Source: Nitrospinota bacterium (lineage in GTDB: Bacteria > Nitrospinota > Nitrospinia > Nitrospinales > VA-1). From it: a stretch of DNA of 64,000 nt. The translations under genes and the position numbers were made by a program. Below are positions 1 to 8,421 of the stretch, piece after piece (position 1 is the first letter of the stretch; each line of letters starts with the position of its first letter). Location: the NCBI GenBank assembly GCA_027619975.1, contig JAQCGX010000003.1, positions 1 through 64,000 of the forward strand, in the 5' to 3' direction. Below the pieces are notes generated by a model. That model made no database searches. It was not told the origin of the DNA and was given only the letters and a program-made list of their open reading frames with translations.

Positions 1-13
1 ACAGGCAGGAAAG

Positions 14-86
14 CCTGTCCTACTAAAACAAAAGACGCGTCTTTGAATTGGCGATTCGGCGTCGTTGTCAATATTTAGAGATGCCC
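14..86. repeat. dispersed intergenic repeat, copy 1
   Basis: A 73-bp stretch that recurs in the same orientation and at the same length at 5968-6040. I count 65 of 73 identical positions (89 percent) without gaps. It begins CCTGTCCTACTAAAAC and ends in TGCCC. Both copies lie outside genes. No reading frame or terminal inverted repeat was seen, so it is a non-coding dispersed repeat of unknown nature. Confidence 0.75.
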
Positions 87-162
87 ATGATAGTATTTCT
101 GTATTGGGTGAGGAAAAACACGCCCGGGAGATGTTGGCCAGGGAAACAAGATATCATCGGAT

Positions 163-244
163 CGTCATTGCGAGGAGCCAACGGCGACGAAGCAATCCAG
201 AAAGCCTGGATCGCCGCGCCGCTTATAGCGGCTCGCGATGACGA
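163..244. repeat. REP-like palindromic repeat
   Basis: An imperfect palindrome that starts CGTCATTGCGAGGAGCC and ends GGCTCGCGATGACG, with AGCAATCCAG and CTGGATCGCC arms inside. A related copy lies at 47827-47907. Both copies are intergenic. This type of GTCATTGCGAG/CTCGCGATGAC palindrome is common in many bacterial genomes. It codes for nothing visible. Confidence 0.7.
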
Positions 245-296
245 GTTAGACGATTTGCAGATAACATGTGTGGCCAAACGGCTCAACCCCTTATGC

Positions 297-968
297 TTAA
301 GAATCTTCATTATTAGTTTCCCCAAAATGTATAAGGATAAATTTATCTTTCGGGTAGAGTTCTTTCATAGTGTTCCGAAATTCATCATGTGCTAATTTCA
401 ATGATTCTATATCTTCATCCACATTTTTTATGATGCCAGAGAATAATTGTTTTAGCATGTGGACTTTATCAATCCCAATAATCTTTTCTATTTCTGGTTG
501 TGTGAGCTTCCCTCCAACATGGACCCCTGCGCCTCCTAGCGTAGGATGGACATGATTTAAAATAATTGATGACCGCTTTTCAATCAGTTGTATTGCCAAT
601 AGGAAACGCTCTTCTTCTAGCAATAGGTTTGAAAAAGTATTTGAATACTTGGTTTGCAATAAAAACGCTAATTCATCGGCTTGAAATGAAGTTAACCCAT
701 AACTTGGTGACTGTGGAGGGGATGCAGGCATATTAATCCATGTATCAGTTTTTTCTCGGCAGGGATCGATAATTTCCTTTTGGAACTGAAATAGAATGTT
801 CCATAAGTTAAAAACTGTGTAAAGTGCTCGGTTAGCTGCCGCGATGTGTCGGCCTTTTGTTTCTTTCTTTCTCCTGTAATTTTCGAGTGCAAAGGCCAAG
901 AATGCGCCAACGAAAACAGAAGATATAGTGGTAATTGAATTTACAATAAGATCGGAAGTTATACTCAT
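297..968 (-). CDS. hypothetical single-pass membrane protein
   Basis: I do not recognise a family. The 223-residue product starts at an ATG at 968; a longer frame to a TTG at 1022 would overlap the neighbouring gene. An N-terminal hydrophobic segment (about residues 5-30) is followed by a basic RRKK patch, which places the long C-terminal region in the cytoplasm. That region is mostly helical and charged, with no enzyme motif. The gene is AT-rich compared with its metabolic neighbours and lies next to a broken aminotransferase gene, so it may be accessory DNA. The reading frame is intact, but its function is unknown. Confidence 0.6.
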   Translation of the reverse strand: MSITSDLIVNSITTISSVFVGAFLAFALENYRRKKETKGRHIAAANRALYTVFNLWNILFQFQKEIIDPCREKTDTWINMPASPPQSPSYGLTSFQADELAFLLQTKYSNTFSNLLLEEERFLLAIQLIEKRSSIILNHVHPTLGGAGVHVGGKLTQPEIEKIIGIDKVHMLKQLFSGIIKNVDEDIESLKLAHDEFRNTMKELYPKDKFILIHFGETNNEDS

Positions 969-1018
969 TTTCTCAGTAGAACAATAAAGATTATCTAGCA
1001 ACCACAGCTTGTCGAATA

Positions 1019-2214
1019 TCAAGCCAAAACCTCCTCAATCCGCTCCAGTGCCCAGTCGATTTCCTTTTGCTGGATGATCAGGGGAGGGGCGAAGCGGATG
1101 ACGTTTTGATGCGTCTCTTTGCACAGCAGACCTTTTTTGAGCAGGGCTTCGCAAAATTTCCTCGCGCCTCCGGCTTCGGGTTTCAGTTCCACGCCGATTA
1201 ATAATCCTTTACCGCGCACTTCCTTGATATGCGGAGATTGGATTTCCTTCAGCTTCTTTTGAAAATATTCTCCTTGAGTGGCGGAGTTTTCGATCATCTT
1301 TTCATCGAACAGGACATTCAGGGCTTCCCGCGCCACGGCGCAGGCCAGCGGATTGCCGCCAAAGGTACTACCGTGATCTCCCGGCTTGAACACCCCCAGC
1401 ACTTCTTTGTTCGATAATACGGCTGACACTGGATAAAACCCGCCCGATAGGGCTTTGCCTACCAGAGTCAGGTCGGACTGGATGCCTTCGTGTTCTTCGG
1501 CGAACAGTTTTCCGGTTCTGCCCAGCCCTGTCTGGATTTCATCCAGAATCAGAATCACGTCATGCCTGGTGCAGATTTCCCGCACGGATTTGAGATACCC
1601 TGCTGGCGGCACGATGACCCCGCCTTCGCCCTGAATGGGTTCCACCAGAAACGCCACGGTATTGAGGGTGATGGCCCTCTCCAAGGCTTCGGCGTCTCCA
1701 TAGGGTATTATCTTGAATCCGGGGGTGAACGGGGCGTATCCGTCCCGGTAGGCGGGCTCACTGCTGAAACTGATGATGGTCAACGTTCTGCCGTGAAAAT
1801 TGTTCTCGCAGACGATGATTTCGGCCTATCCGGGGCGACTTTTTTCATCTGATAGCCCCATTTGCGCACGGCCTTGATCGCCGATTCCACCGCTTCCGCG
1901 CCGCTGTTCATAGGCAAAACGGTATGAGATTTGGTCCGCGCGCAGATTTCCTGATAAAACGGCCCCAACTGGTCATTTCTGAAGGCTCTGGAGACGAGGG
2001 TCAGTTTTTCCGCCTGTTTCTTCATGGCCGCAAGGATTTTAGGGTGGCAATGGCCCTGATTGACGGCGGAATAGGAAGACAGGCAGTCCATGTATTTATT
2101 GCCTTCAACGTCCCAGACCCAGATGCCTTCGCCCCGGTTCAGGACGACATCCAGCGGCTGGTAATTTTTCGCCCCGTATTGATTCTCCAGTCGGATATAA
2201 TCTTCTGTTTTCAT
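1019..2214 (-). pseudogene. rocD: ornithine--oxo-acid aminotransferase, frameshifted
   Basis: A class III PLP-dependent aminotransferase that would move the delta-amino group of ornithine to 2-oxoglutarate. It is split into two frames: 1780-2214 (N-terminal 144 codons) and 1019-1783 (254 codons). Together they cover a normal enzyme of about 400 residues. The substrate-binding [12 protein letters not shown] motif is in the first part, and the [12 protein letters not shown] and PLP-lysine GKALSGG motifs are in the second. Adding one C to the GGCC at 1823-1826 restores the family sequence [20 protein letters not shown]. All catalytic segments are otherwise present, so this is a recent mutation or a sequencing or assembly error. 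It starts at ATG 2214. Confidence 0.85.
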
Positions 2215-2410
2215 AATCGGATTTAGTCATGTTTTGAGGTTGAAATCTTGCTGACCTCAATATATCATGGGTTCACGTTAAAATCCGGTCTGGATACTTG
2301 AAGCGTAAAGGGTTATTCCGCATTTGCCAGAGGCGAAACCTTGTTGGTACTTATGTTCTGGCTTTAGATTTGCACCTATTTCACTAACCTTTTCCAAAGA
2401 GAAAACAGTT

Positions 2411-3376
2411 ATGGCTATTGATGCTAAAGAATTGGCAGAATTAATGCCCGCCACGGAATTAAACTGGACGGACGATGCCGTGGTGCGCATGAAAAATGTT
2501 CCGTTTTTTGTCAGGAAAAGTGTTGTTCGTGGGATAGAGCAGTTCGCCAAGGATAAAAATATCGATGTGGTGGATGATGGGGTGGTATCCCGAGCCCGTC
2601 AGGAACGGGAAGGCGCCGCCATGGATAACCTGAAAGCGCAACGAGCCGCCGAAGTCGAGAGAAGAAAACAAGCGGGTGAAAAAGAGGTGAAACGCCAATT
2701 CGTCAACTTTGCTTTTTATAAGCTGGACCCCGCATTCCGTCGTCTTCCCGAAGCCGAACGCGAAAAAGGAAAAAAGGAATTTTTGGATGTTCTTGAGGAT
2801 TACGATACCAACGATGACATGATCGTTCTCAGCTATTCGATGGTGGGGATTCGCGCTGATACGGACCTCATGCTTTGGCGGATCAGTTATGAACTGGAAA
2901 AATTCCAGGAAATGTCCGCACGCATTTTTAGAACGGGGTTGGGGAAATATTTAAGCACCACTTATTCCTATCTGTCGCAGACCAAACGGTCCATGTATCA
3001 GGACATGTTGAACCCAGAGCACGAAGAAGACCGGACCCATATCATCCCCGGCAAAGCCAAATACCTGTTCATTTATCCTTTCGTCAAAACCCGCGAATGG
3101 TATTTGCTGACCCAGTTCACGCGCCAGGGAATCATGGACGAGCACATCTTCGTCGGCAATAAATTTCCCTCAGTCAAACTGAACACCAGCTATTCGTTTG
3201 GAATCGATGATCAAGAGTTTGTGGTGGCGTTCGAGACGGATTACCCGGATGACTTCGTTGATCTGGTCATGGAGCTCAGGGAAACGCAGGGAAGCCTGTA
3301 TGTTGAAAGGGACGTTCCTATTTTTACCTGTATAGCTACGTCTCTGGAAGATGCGGTGGAGAGCCTGGGCTGCTAA
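2411..3376 (+). CDS. PCP_red domain fused to chlorite dismutase/HemQ-family heme protein
   Basis: A 321-residue two-domain protein. Residues about 15-55 (NWTDDAVVRMKNVPFFVR onward) look like the PCP_red domain found at the C-terminus of light-independent protochlorophyllide reductase subunit B. A charged helical linker (60-95) follows. Residues about 95-320 match the chlorite dismutase/coproheme decarboxylase fold: YPFVKTREWY at 222-231, the probable proximal heme ligand H245 in IMDEH, and YSFGIDDQEFVVAFETD. Known family members decarboxylate coproheme or degrade chlorite; which applies here cannot be read from the sequence. I chose ATG 2411 because the frame upstream of it has no family similarity. 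It ends tail to tail with accD, overlapping by four bases. Confidence 0.8.
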   Translation: MAIDAKELAELMPATELNWTDDAVVRMKNVPFFVRKSVVRGIEQFAKDKNIDVVDDGVVSRARQEREGAAMDNLKAQRAAEVERRKQAGEKEVKRQFVNFAFYKLDPAFRRLPEAEREKGKKEFLDVLEDYDTNDDMIVLSYSMVGIRADTDLMLWRISYELEKFQEMSARIFRTGLGKYLSTTYSYLSQTKRSMYQDMLNPEHEEDRTHIIPGKAKYLFIYPFVKTREWYLLTQFTRQGIMDEHIFVGNKFPSVKLNTSYSFGIDDQEFVVAFETDYPDDFVDLVMELRETQGSLYVERDVPIFTCIATSLEDAVESLGC

Positions 3377-4236
3377 GCCGCTAATTGCGGGATGGGCTTG
3401 TTGCCAAACAGGCTCAAGAGATTTCCCAGCATCTTTTTCAAGTCCCTGCGATGGACCACGTTGTCGATCAATCCGTGGTCGAGCAAAAACTCGGCCGTCT
3501 GAAATCCTTCCGGTAATTTTTGCTGAATGGTTTGTTCGATCACGCGGGGACCGGCAAATCCGATCAGGGCGCCCGGTTCAGCAAGGATCACATCGCCCAG
3601 CATCGCAAAACTTGCAGACACCCCTCCGGTGGTCGGGTCGGTCAATATCGATATGTAAGGGAGCTTATGCTCCGCCAGCTTTCGCAAGGCGGCGGAGGTT
3701 TTAGCCATTTGCATCAAGGATAAAATCCCTTCCTGCATGCGCGCCCCACCAGAACAACTCACAATAATCATGGGCGTTTTGTTTGCGATCGCCCGCTCAA
3801 TACTTCGCGTTATTTTTTCTCCCACCACAGAACCCATACTGCCGCCCATAAACTTAAAATCAAAAATGGAAACCTCCACCGGATGATCGCCTAAAATTCC
3901 AGAGCCTGCGATGAGCGCATCGAGAGACAATCCCTTTTTTTTGGAGGCTCGAATCGTGTCCTTGTATTTTTTTTTGTCTTTAAATTTTAGCGGGTCCGTG
4001 GAAATCAAATCCTGATCGTGCTCAACAAATGTTCCAGGATTGATCAACTGACTGATTCTCTCTCTGGCGTCGACACGGAAATGGTAATCACAACTGGGGC
4101 AGACCTTGAAGTTTTTTTCAACCTCAGCGATATATAACTGGTCTCCGCAACCTTTACATTCAACCCAGATAACTTCCGGCTTGGCGATTTTTGTTCCGAT
4201 GCCGGTTTTAACTTTAAGTGTGTCAAGCCAGGACAT
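3373..4236 (-). CDS. accD: acetyl-CoA carboxylase carboxyltransferase subunit beta
   Basis: The beta half of the carboxyltransferase that moves the carboxyl group from carboxybiotin to acetyl-CoA, giving malonyl-CoA for fatty acid synthesis in the cytoplasm. The 287-residue length is normal. An N-terminal four-cysteine zinc ribbon (C27, C30, C46, C49) precedes the crotonase-like core, with the conserved MGGSMGSVVGEK and SCSGGARMQEG oxyanion-region motifs. Later motifs are TDPTTGGVSASFAMLGD and GFAGPRVIEQT. The gene lies just downstream of the leftward pssA-psd phospholipid genes, so membrane-lipid supply genes are grouped here. The partner accA is not in the window. Confidence 0.96.
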   Translation of the reverse strand: MSWLDTLKVKTGIGTKIAKPEVIWVECKGCGDQLYIAEVEKNFKVCPSCDYHFRVDARERISQLINPGTFVEHDQDLISTDPLKFKDKKKYKDTIRASKKKGLSLDALIAGSGILGDHPVEVSIFDFKFMGGSMGSVVGEKITRSIERAIANKTPMIIVSCSGGARMQEGILSLMQMAKTSAALRKLAEHKLPYISILTDPTTGGVSASFAMLGDVILAEPGALIGFAGPRVIEQTIQQKLPEGFQTAEFLLDHGLIDNVVHRRDLKKMLGNLLSLFGNKPIPQLAA

Positions 4237-4298
4237 AGAGCAACCCTTAGAATGGGAGTGAATCAGAAATTGATGTGGTAATAACTGGTACTAGTTTA

Positions 4299-5084
4299 TC
4301 AAGAATTTGTTGGAGGTGGGTGAATGTTTTCAGAAACATCTGTAACATCGATGGTTTTCTTAGGTATCAAATAACTCAAAGGGCCCATCATAACGTAAGT
4401 AAAACTCAGAACGAAAAGCGCGATTCTGGGAATGGTTGCCAGTACATAAATAAAGAGGATGACAAATAAGAACCGGGGAAAGGCCACCCGTTTTTTGAAT
4501 TCCAATTTTTTCATGGCGGGATATTTGATATTACTGACCATGAGAAAGGCCAGCAAATAAACAACAATGACCATCACAATTGGATTGAGACGGGTCGCAA
4601 ATAAATCCTCAAAACCGATGACGATGGATGCCAGAATCGCCGCTGCTGCCGGCGTTGGCAGGCCGAGAAAATGCTTGCCCTTGACATCCGGCTTGGTGAC
4701 ATTGAAGCGTGCGAGTCTTAGCGCCGCGCAAAGTAGAAACAGGAAAGCCGCCATCCAGCCCACGCGGTCAAAGGGTTGCAATACCCAGGAGTAGACCAAA
4801 AAGGCAGGAGCCATGCCGAAGGAAATTATATCGGCCAGTGAATCGTATTGAACGCCAAAAGCACTGGTGGTTTTGGTCATCCGCGCAATGCGTCCGTCCA
4901 AAATGTCAAAAACTATCGCCAGAACAATGGCCCATGCCGCCACATAATACATTTCCTTGAAAACGGCAATAAAGGCATAAAATCCGCAAAACACATTGCC
5001 TGTGGTGAACAGGCTGGGGAGAATGTGAATTCCCTTTTTCAGTTTTACTTGCATTTTTTGATTTGGTTTGCTGTAAGGTTTCAT
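4299..5084 (-). CDS. pssA: CDP-diacylglycerol--serine O-phosphatidyltransferase
   Basis: An integral membrane enzyme that joins CDP-diacylglycerol and serine to give phosphatidylserine. The CDP-alcohol phosphotransferase signature is complete: DGRIARMTKTTSAFGVQYD with the final aspartates in YDSLAD, at about residues 60-85. About seven hydrophobic segments follow the layout of the bacterial PssA type II family (261 residues). It lies 45 bp downstream of psd on the same strand; psd encodes the next enzyme of the pathway, so the two are probably co-transcribed. Confidence 0.95.
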   Translation of the reverse strand: MKPYSKPNQKMQVKLKKGIHILPSLFTTGNVFCGFYAFIAVFKEMYYVAAWAIVLAIVFDILDGRIARMTKTTSAFGVQYDSLADIISFGMAPAFLVYSWVLQPFDRVGWMAAFLFLLCAALRLARFNVTKPDVKGKHFLGLPTPAAAAILASIVIGFEDLFATRLNPIVMVIVVYLLAFLMVSNIKYPAMKKLEFKKRVAFPRFLFVILFIYVLATIPRIALFVLSFTYVMMGPLSYLIPKKTIDVTDVSENIHPPPTNS

Positions 5085-5129
5085 AATATCCTTAAACTCG
5101 TTGGGTTCAAATCAGATTGGATGACAACA

Positions 5130-5846
5130 TTACGATCGATCCCCTGAATTCAGATACCCTATAATGCTTTTTCCGCCCGCAACTTTATCGCCCTCTTGAA
5201 CTACGATTCGGGTGTCTGTGGGAAGCAGGAGATCGACTCTGGAGCCAAAACGGATCAATCCATAACGTTGCCCTCGTTCGCAGGAATCGCCTTCTTTGGC
5301 CCAACAAACGATTCTGCGAGCGATCAAACCGACAATCTGTTTGACGACGACGGTCGTGTCTCCATTTTTAATGACCAAAGCGTTTTGGACATTTTCCACA
5401 GAAGCGGCCGGCATGTCTGCAACCAGATACTTTCCGTCTTTTTTGAGATCAATCCGCTCAATGGTTCCCGCCATGGGAATGCGGTTGATATGCACGTCCA
5501 GCACGCTCAGAAAAATAGTGACTCGCTTGCAAGGCTTTCCTGTAAAGGGGTTGTCTTCATTTTCAATAATATGATTGATTGTCCCGTCAGCCGGCGACGC
5601 CAGGGCATCGGGGGAATCATCATCGATGGTGCGTTCCGGGTCGCGAAAAAAACAAATGATAAGACCCATGATGAGCAGACACACTAAAAAACCAGCAAAC
5701 GGCGAACAAATGGAAATGACCAACAGAATAAATGCCAGTATTCCCAAAGGGAAAAGGAAAATGAAAGCGTCTTCCGCGAAATTTGGTACGAGCCTTAGAA
5801 CTTTTTTCTGAAACAGTGCTGCCAAATCGGCAAATAATTTAACCAT
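5130..5846 (-). CDS. psd: phosphatidylserine decarboxylase proenzyme
   Basis: Converts phosphatidylserine to phosphatidylethanolamine. The 238-residue length fits the short bacterial form. Two N-terminal hydrophobic segments (about 25-65) anchor it. The self-cleavage site that yields the pyruvoyl cofactor is visible as FGSRVDLLLP near residue 205. Upstream motifs SPADGTI, the VHINRIP histidine block and GDTTVVVKQIVGLIARRIV match the family. It precedes pssA in one leftward unit and starts with MVKLFADLAALFQ. Confidence 0.95.
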   Translation of the reverse strand: MVKLFADLAALFQKKVLRLVPNFAEDAFIFLFPLGILAFILLVISICSPFAGFLVCLLIMGLIICFFRDPERTIDDDSPDALASPADGTINHIIENEDNPFTGKPCKRVTIFLSVLDVHINRIPMAGTIERIDLKKDGKYLVADMPAASVENVQNALVIKNGDTTVVVKQIVGLIARRIVCWAKEGDSCERGQRYGLIRFGSRVDLLLPTDTRIVVQEGDKVAGGKSIIGYLNSGDRS

Positions 5847-5967
5847 GAAAAAAAGAATTCCTTTAGAGCATCCCTAAATATTAGTTTTTACAGAAAGTAG
5901 AATCGTGTGCAAAATTTACTTAAATCAGTGGCACGGGCAACCTATCCTTAAATTTAAGGGTAGGTCG

Positions 5968-6040
5968 CCTGTCCTACTAAAACAAAAGACGCTTCTTTGA
6001 AGCGGCGATTCGGTGCCGTTGTCAATTTTTAGAAGTGCCC
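5968..6040. repeat. dispersed intergenic repeat, copy 2
   Basis: The second copy of the 73-bp repeat at 14-86 (89 percent identical, same orientation). It lies between psd and ilvC and ends one base before the complement of the ilvC stop codon, so the end of the repeat sits in the ilvC 3-prime untranslated region. It is preceded by a short AAATTTAAGGG/ACCTATCCTTAAATTT dyad. Confidence 0.75.
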
Positions 6041-6041
6041 T

Positions 6042-7043
6042 TTATTTAAGTTTTTCACCAACGAATGGCATCATGCTCCGCAACTTTTCACCGACCGTCT
6101 CGATCATGTGATTCGCATCCTGCTTGAGTCGCGCGTTGAACACGGGTTGGTTTACCATATTTTCAAGAATGAATTCCCTGGCAAAACTTCCGTCCTGAAT
6201 TTCTTTTAAAATTTTCTTCATTTCAGCGCGGGTTTCCTGGGTGATGAGGCGCGGACCACGGGTCACATCACCATAGGCGGCAGTGGTGCTGATCGAATAC
6301 CGCATGTTGCCGATGCCACCCTCATATATGAGGTCTACGATCAACTTCAGTTCGTGCAGACATTCAAAATAAGCAAGGTCCGGATTGTAACCGGCTTCAA
6401 CCAGCGTGTCGAAACCTGCACGAATGAGTTCGGTGACGCCGCCGCAAAGAACCGCTTGCTCACCAAAGAGATCGGTTTCGGTTTCTTCCTGAAAGCTGGT
6501 TTCCAGAACCCCGGCTCGTGTTCCACCGATTCCCTTGGCATAAGCCAAAGCGACATCTTTGGTGTTTCCACTGGGGTCCTGATAGATCGCCATGAGACAG
6601 GGAACTCCAGCGCCCTGTTCATACGTTCGTCTCACCAGATGGCCTGGACCCTTGGGAGCGATCATGAATACGTCCACATTTTTTGGCGGCACGATCTGGC
6701 CGAAATGAATGTTGAACCCATGCCCCCAGGCGAGAGCCATGCCTTTGCTCAAATTTGGTTCGATGTCTTTTTCATACATGGCCCTTTGTTTGTCATCAGG
6801 AATCAGGATCATGAGGATATCGGCGGCTTTGGTCGCTTCTGGCACGGTCATCACGTTCAAGCCGTCCTTTTTGGCCCGGTCCCAAAATGCGCTGTCTTTT
6901 CTCAACCCGACCACGACTTTGATGCCGCTGTCGTGAAGGTTGCGGGCGTGGGCGTGCCCCTGACTGCCATAGCCTATAATAGCTATTGTTTTATCCTGGA
7001 TGTGCTTCAGGTCCGCCTGCTTTTCATAATAAATGTTCGTCAA
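6042..7043 (-). CDS. ilvC: ketol-acid reductoisomerase
   Basis: Second common enzyme of valine and isoleucine synthesis: isomerises and reduces acetolactate or acetohydroxybutyrate using NADPH and Mg2+. At 333 residues it is a class I enzyme. The Rossmann motif [17 protein letters not shown] (about 24-40) and the metal-binding EQAVLCGG and [17 protein letters not shown] segments are intact. It lies 23 bp downstream of ilvN on the same strand and is probably expressed from the promoter before ilvN. The catalytic subunit gene ilvB is not next to it, which is unusual since ilvB-ilvN-ilvC is the common order. Confidence 0.97.
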   Translation of the reverse strand: MTNIYYEKQADLKHIQDKTIAIIGYGSQGHAHARNLHDSGIKVVVGLRKDSAFWDRAKKDGLNVMTVPEATKAADILMILIPDDKQRAMYEKDIEPNLSKGMALAWGHGFNIHFGQIVPPKNVDVFMIAPKGPGHLVRRTYEQGAGVPCLMAIYQDPSGNTKDVALAYAKGIGGTRAGVLETSFQEETETDLFGEQAVLCGGVTELIRAGFDTLVEAGYNPDLAYFECLHELKLIVDLIYEGGIGNMRYSISTTAAYGDVTRGPRLITQETRAEMKKILKEIQDGSFAREFILENMVNQPVFNARLKQDANHMIETVGEKLRSMMPFVGEKLK

Positions 7044-7066
7044 TTTTTTTTCCTTTTCGCAAAATT

Positions 7067-7555
7067 TTAGTTAATTGATTTGGTGCCACGGCTGATGGCA
7101 ATTCTACCTGACCGGACCACTTCCTGGATTCCCAACGGTTGAAGAAGTTCCATGAAACCGTTTAATTTAGATTCGTTTCCTGTAATTTCAATCGTATAGG
7201 TATGGGCGCTAACATCCACTACTTTAGCCCGAAAAATTTCTACAATTCTTAAAATTTCTTCCCGAACACGGGGTTCAGCATTCATTTTAACCAGAATCAA
7301 TTCACGGTCGACAAAACTTTCTTCAGTAAGGTCCACCACTTTGATAACATCAATGAGTTTGTTCAATTGCTTGGTGATTTGTTCTACTTTTGCTTCGTCT
7401 CCACGTGTGACGATGGTCATTCGCGAAACGTTAGAATCATTGGTCTCGGCAACATTCAAGCTTTCGATATTGAAACCCCGGCCACTGAATAAACCGGAAA
7501 TTCTGGATAGAACTCCAAATCGGTTGACGACTAGAACAGAAATTGTGTGTTGCAT
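7067..7555 (-). CDS. ilvN: acetolactate synthase small regulatory subunit
   Basis: The regulatory subunit that gives valine-sensitive acetohydroxyacid synthase. The 162-residue length is normal for the short form. The N-terminal ACT domain reads [21 protein letters not shown] followed by GRGFNIESL, and the C-terminal ACT-like domain contains [19 protein letters not shown]. The large subunit ilvB is absent from this locus. No clear Shine-Dalgarno sequence stands before the ATG at 7555. A short GTG-initiated frame (7561-7629) ends five bases upstream, so translation could be coupled to it. A near-consensus promoter lies at 7651-7679. Confidence 0.95.
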   Translation of the reverse strand: MQHTISVLVVNRFGVLSRISGLFSGRGFNIESLNVAETNDSNVSRMTIVTRGDEAKVEQITKQLNKLIDVIKVVDLTEESFVDRELILVKMNAEPRVREEILRIVEIFRAKVVDVSAHTYTIEITGNESKLNGFMELLQPLGIQEVVRSGRIAISRGTKSIN

Positions 7556-7650
7556 ATGTTTTATGAGTGGAGGGGATTCATGGCTGAACCCCCGGAGTTA
7601 ATAAGCTTAAACAAATGAACGGGTTCCACTACTAATAGCCCCAATATTTT

Positions 7651-7679
7651 ACTATAGATTGTGACGCCCCCGTTGTCAA
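7651..7679 (-). promoter_or_regulatory. sigma70-type promoter for ilvN-ilvC
   Basis: Read leftward, TTGACA (7679-7674), a 17-base spacer and TATAGT (7656-7651) form an almost perfect housekeeping promoter. The expected transcript starts near 7644 and has a leader of about 90 bases before ilvN. The leader contains a GAACCC/GGGTTC pairing but no T-tract terminator. The -35 box lies inside the longest possible nth frame, which argues for the later nth start at 7715. Confidence 0.7.
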
Positions 7680-7714
7680 CGTGCCCTGTAAATTTAACAT
7701 TAAAGGCCGATCAA

Positions 7715-8368
7715 GTGGAAAACTCACAAATTGCCAATATGATTCGCAAAATCAAACGCGCATCGGTTCATTGGAAAACACCTGTGGTGACCGAAATCAG
7801 TTGGAAAAATGACCCTTTTCGGGTACTCATCAGCTGCATCCTCAGTTTACGAACTCGTGACGAAGTGACGGGTGTCGCCTCGGAACGGCTGTTTGCATTG
7901 GCGGACAGCCCACAAAAACTGGTGGCCTTGCAAAAAGATGTCATCGAAAAAGCCATTTATCCCGCCGCCTTTTACCGCAAGAAGGCCGAGACTCTCACTA
8001 ATTTGTGCCGGGAGCTGATCAGTCGCTATGATGGCGCGGTTCCCGCTACCCTGAATGAACTCCTGTCATTTAAAGGAGTGGGAAGAAAAACGGCCAATTT
8101 GACCCTGACCCTGGGCCACGGCAAACTGGGCATCTGTGTTGACACGCATGTCCACCGGATATCGAACCGCTGGGGTTATGTGGCAACAAAAAACGCAGAC
8201 GCGACGGAAATGGCTTTAAGGCAAAAACTTCCCAAGAAATACTGGATTGAGTTTAACGATCTCCTGGTTTCCTTTGGGCAAAACTGTTGCAAGCCCCTTT
8301 CACCTTTATGCAGTCAATGCTGCGTGTCTGAACAATGTGAAAAAATCGGGGTCGGCAAGCATCGTTGA
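7715..8368 (+). CDS. nth: endonuclease III (DNA glycosylase/AP lyase)
   Basis: Base-excision repair enzyme that removes oxidised pyrimidines and cleaves at the abasic site. The helix-hairpin-helix LLSFKGVGRKTAN carries the catalytic lysine, and the catalytic aspartate is in VDTHVHRISNR. The C-terminal C-x6-C-x2-C-x5-C iron-sulfur loop is visible (CCKPLSPLCSQC then CVSEQC). I prefer the GTG at 7715 (217 residues) because AAAGG lies 8 bases upstream and the length fits the family. The frame stays open to a GTG at 7661 and has an ATG at 7739. It is divergent from ilvN. Confidence 0.93.
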   Translation: MENSQIANMIRKIKRASVHWKTPVVTEISWKNDPFRVLISCILSLRTRDEVTGVASERLFALADSPQKLVALQKDVIEKAIYPAAFYRKKAETLTNLCRELISRYDGAVPATLNELLSFKGVGRKTANLTLTLGHGKLGICVDTHVHRISNRWGYVATKNADATEMALRQKLPKKYWIEFNDLLVSFGQNCCKPLSPLCSQCCVSEQCEKIGVGKHR

Positions 8369-8421
8369 TGGACCGGGAAATATTTTTTAGAAAGTATTTT
8401 CCTCCCCATTTTCAAGGGGTA

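Noticed and set aside
1019-2214. Programmed frameshift in the ornithine aminotransferase gene
   Set aside because: The shift site is GGCC without a slippery heptamer, stop-codon context or internal Shine-Dalgarno. A mutation or sequencing error is simpler.
2411-3376. Cld-family protein as a genuine chlorite dismutase
   Set aside because: The residue that separates chlorite dismutase (distal arginine) from HemQ cannot be assigned without an alignment, and no perchlorate or nitrite-oxidation gene is near.
7561-7629. GTG-started 22-codon frame before ilvN as an attenuation leader peptide
   Set aside because: It holds only five branched-chain codons (Val, Leu, Leu, Ile, Leu) of 22, which is close to average protein composition. 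No terminator hairpin with T-tract follows. A role in coupling remains possible, but not classical attenuation.
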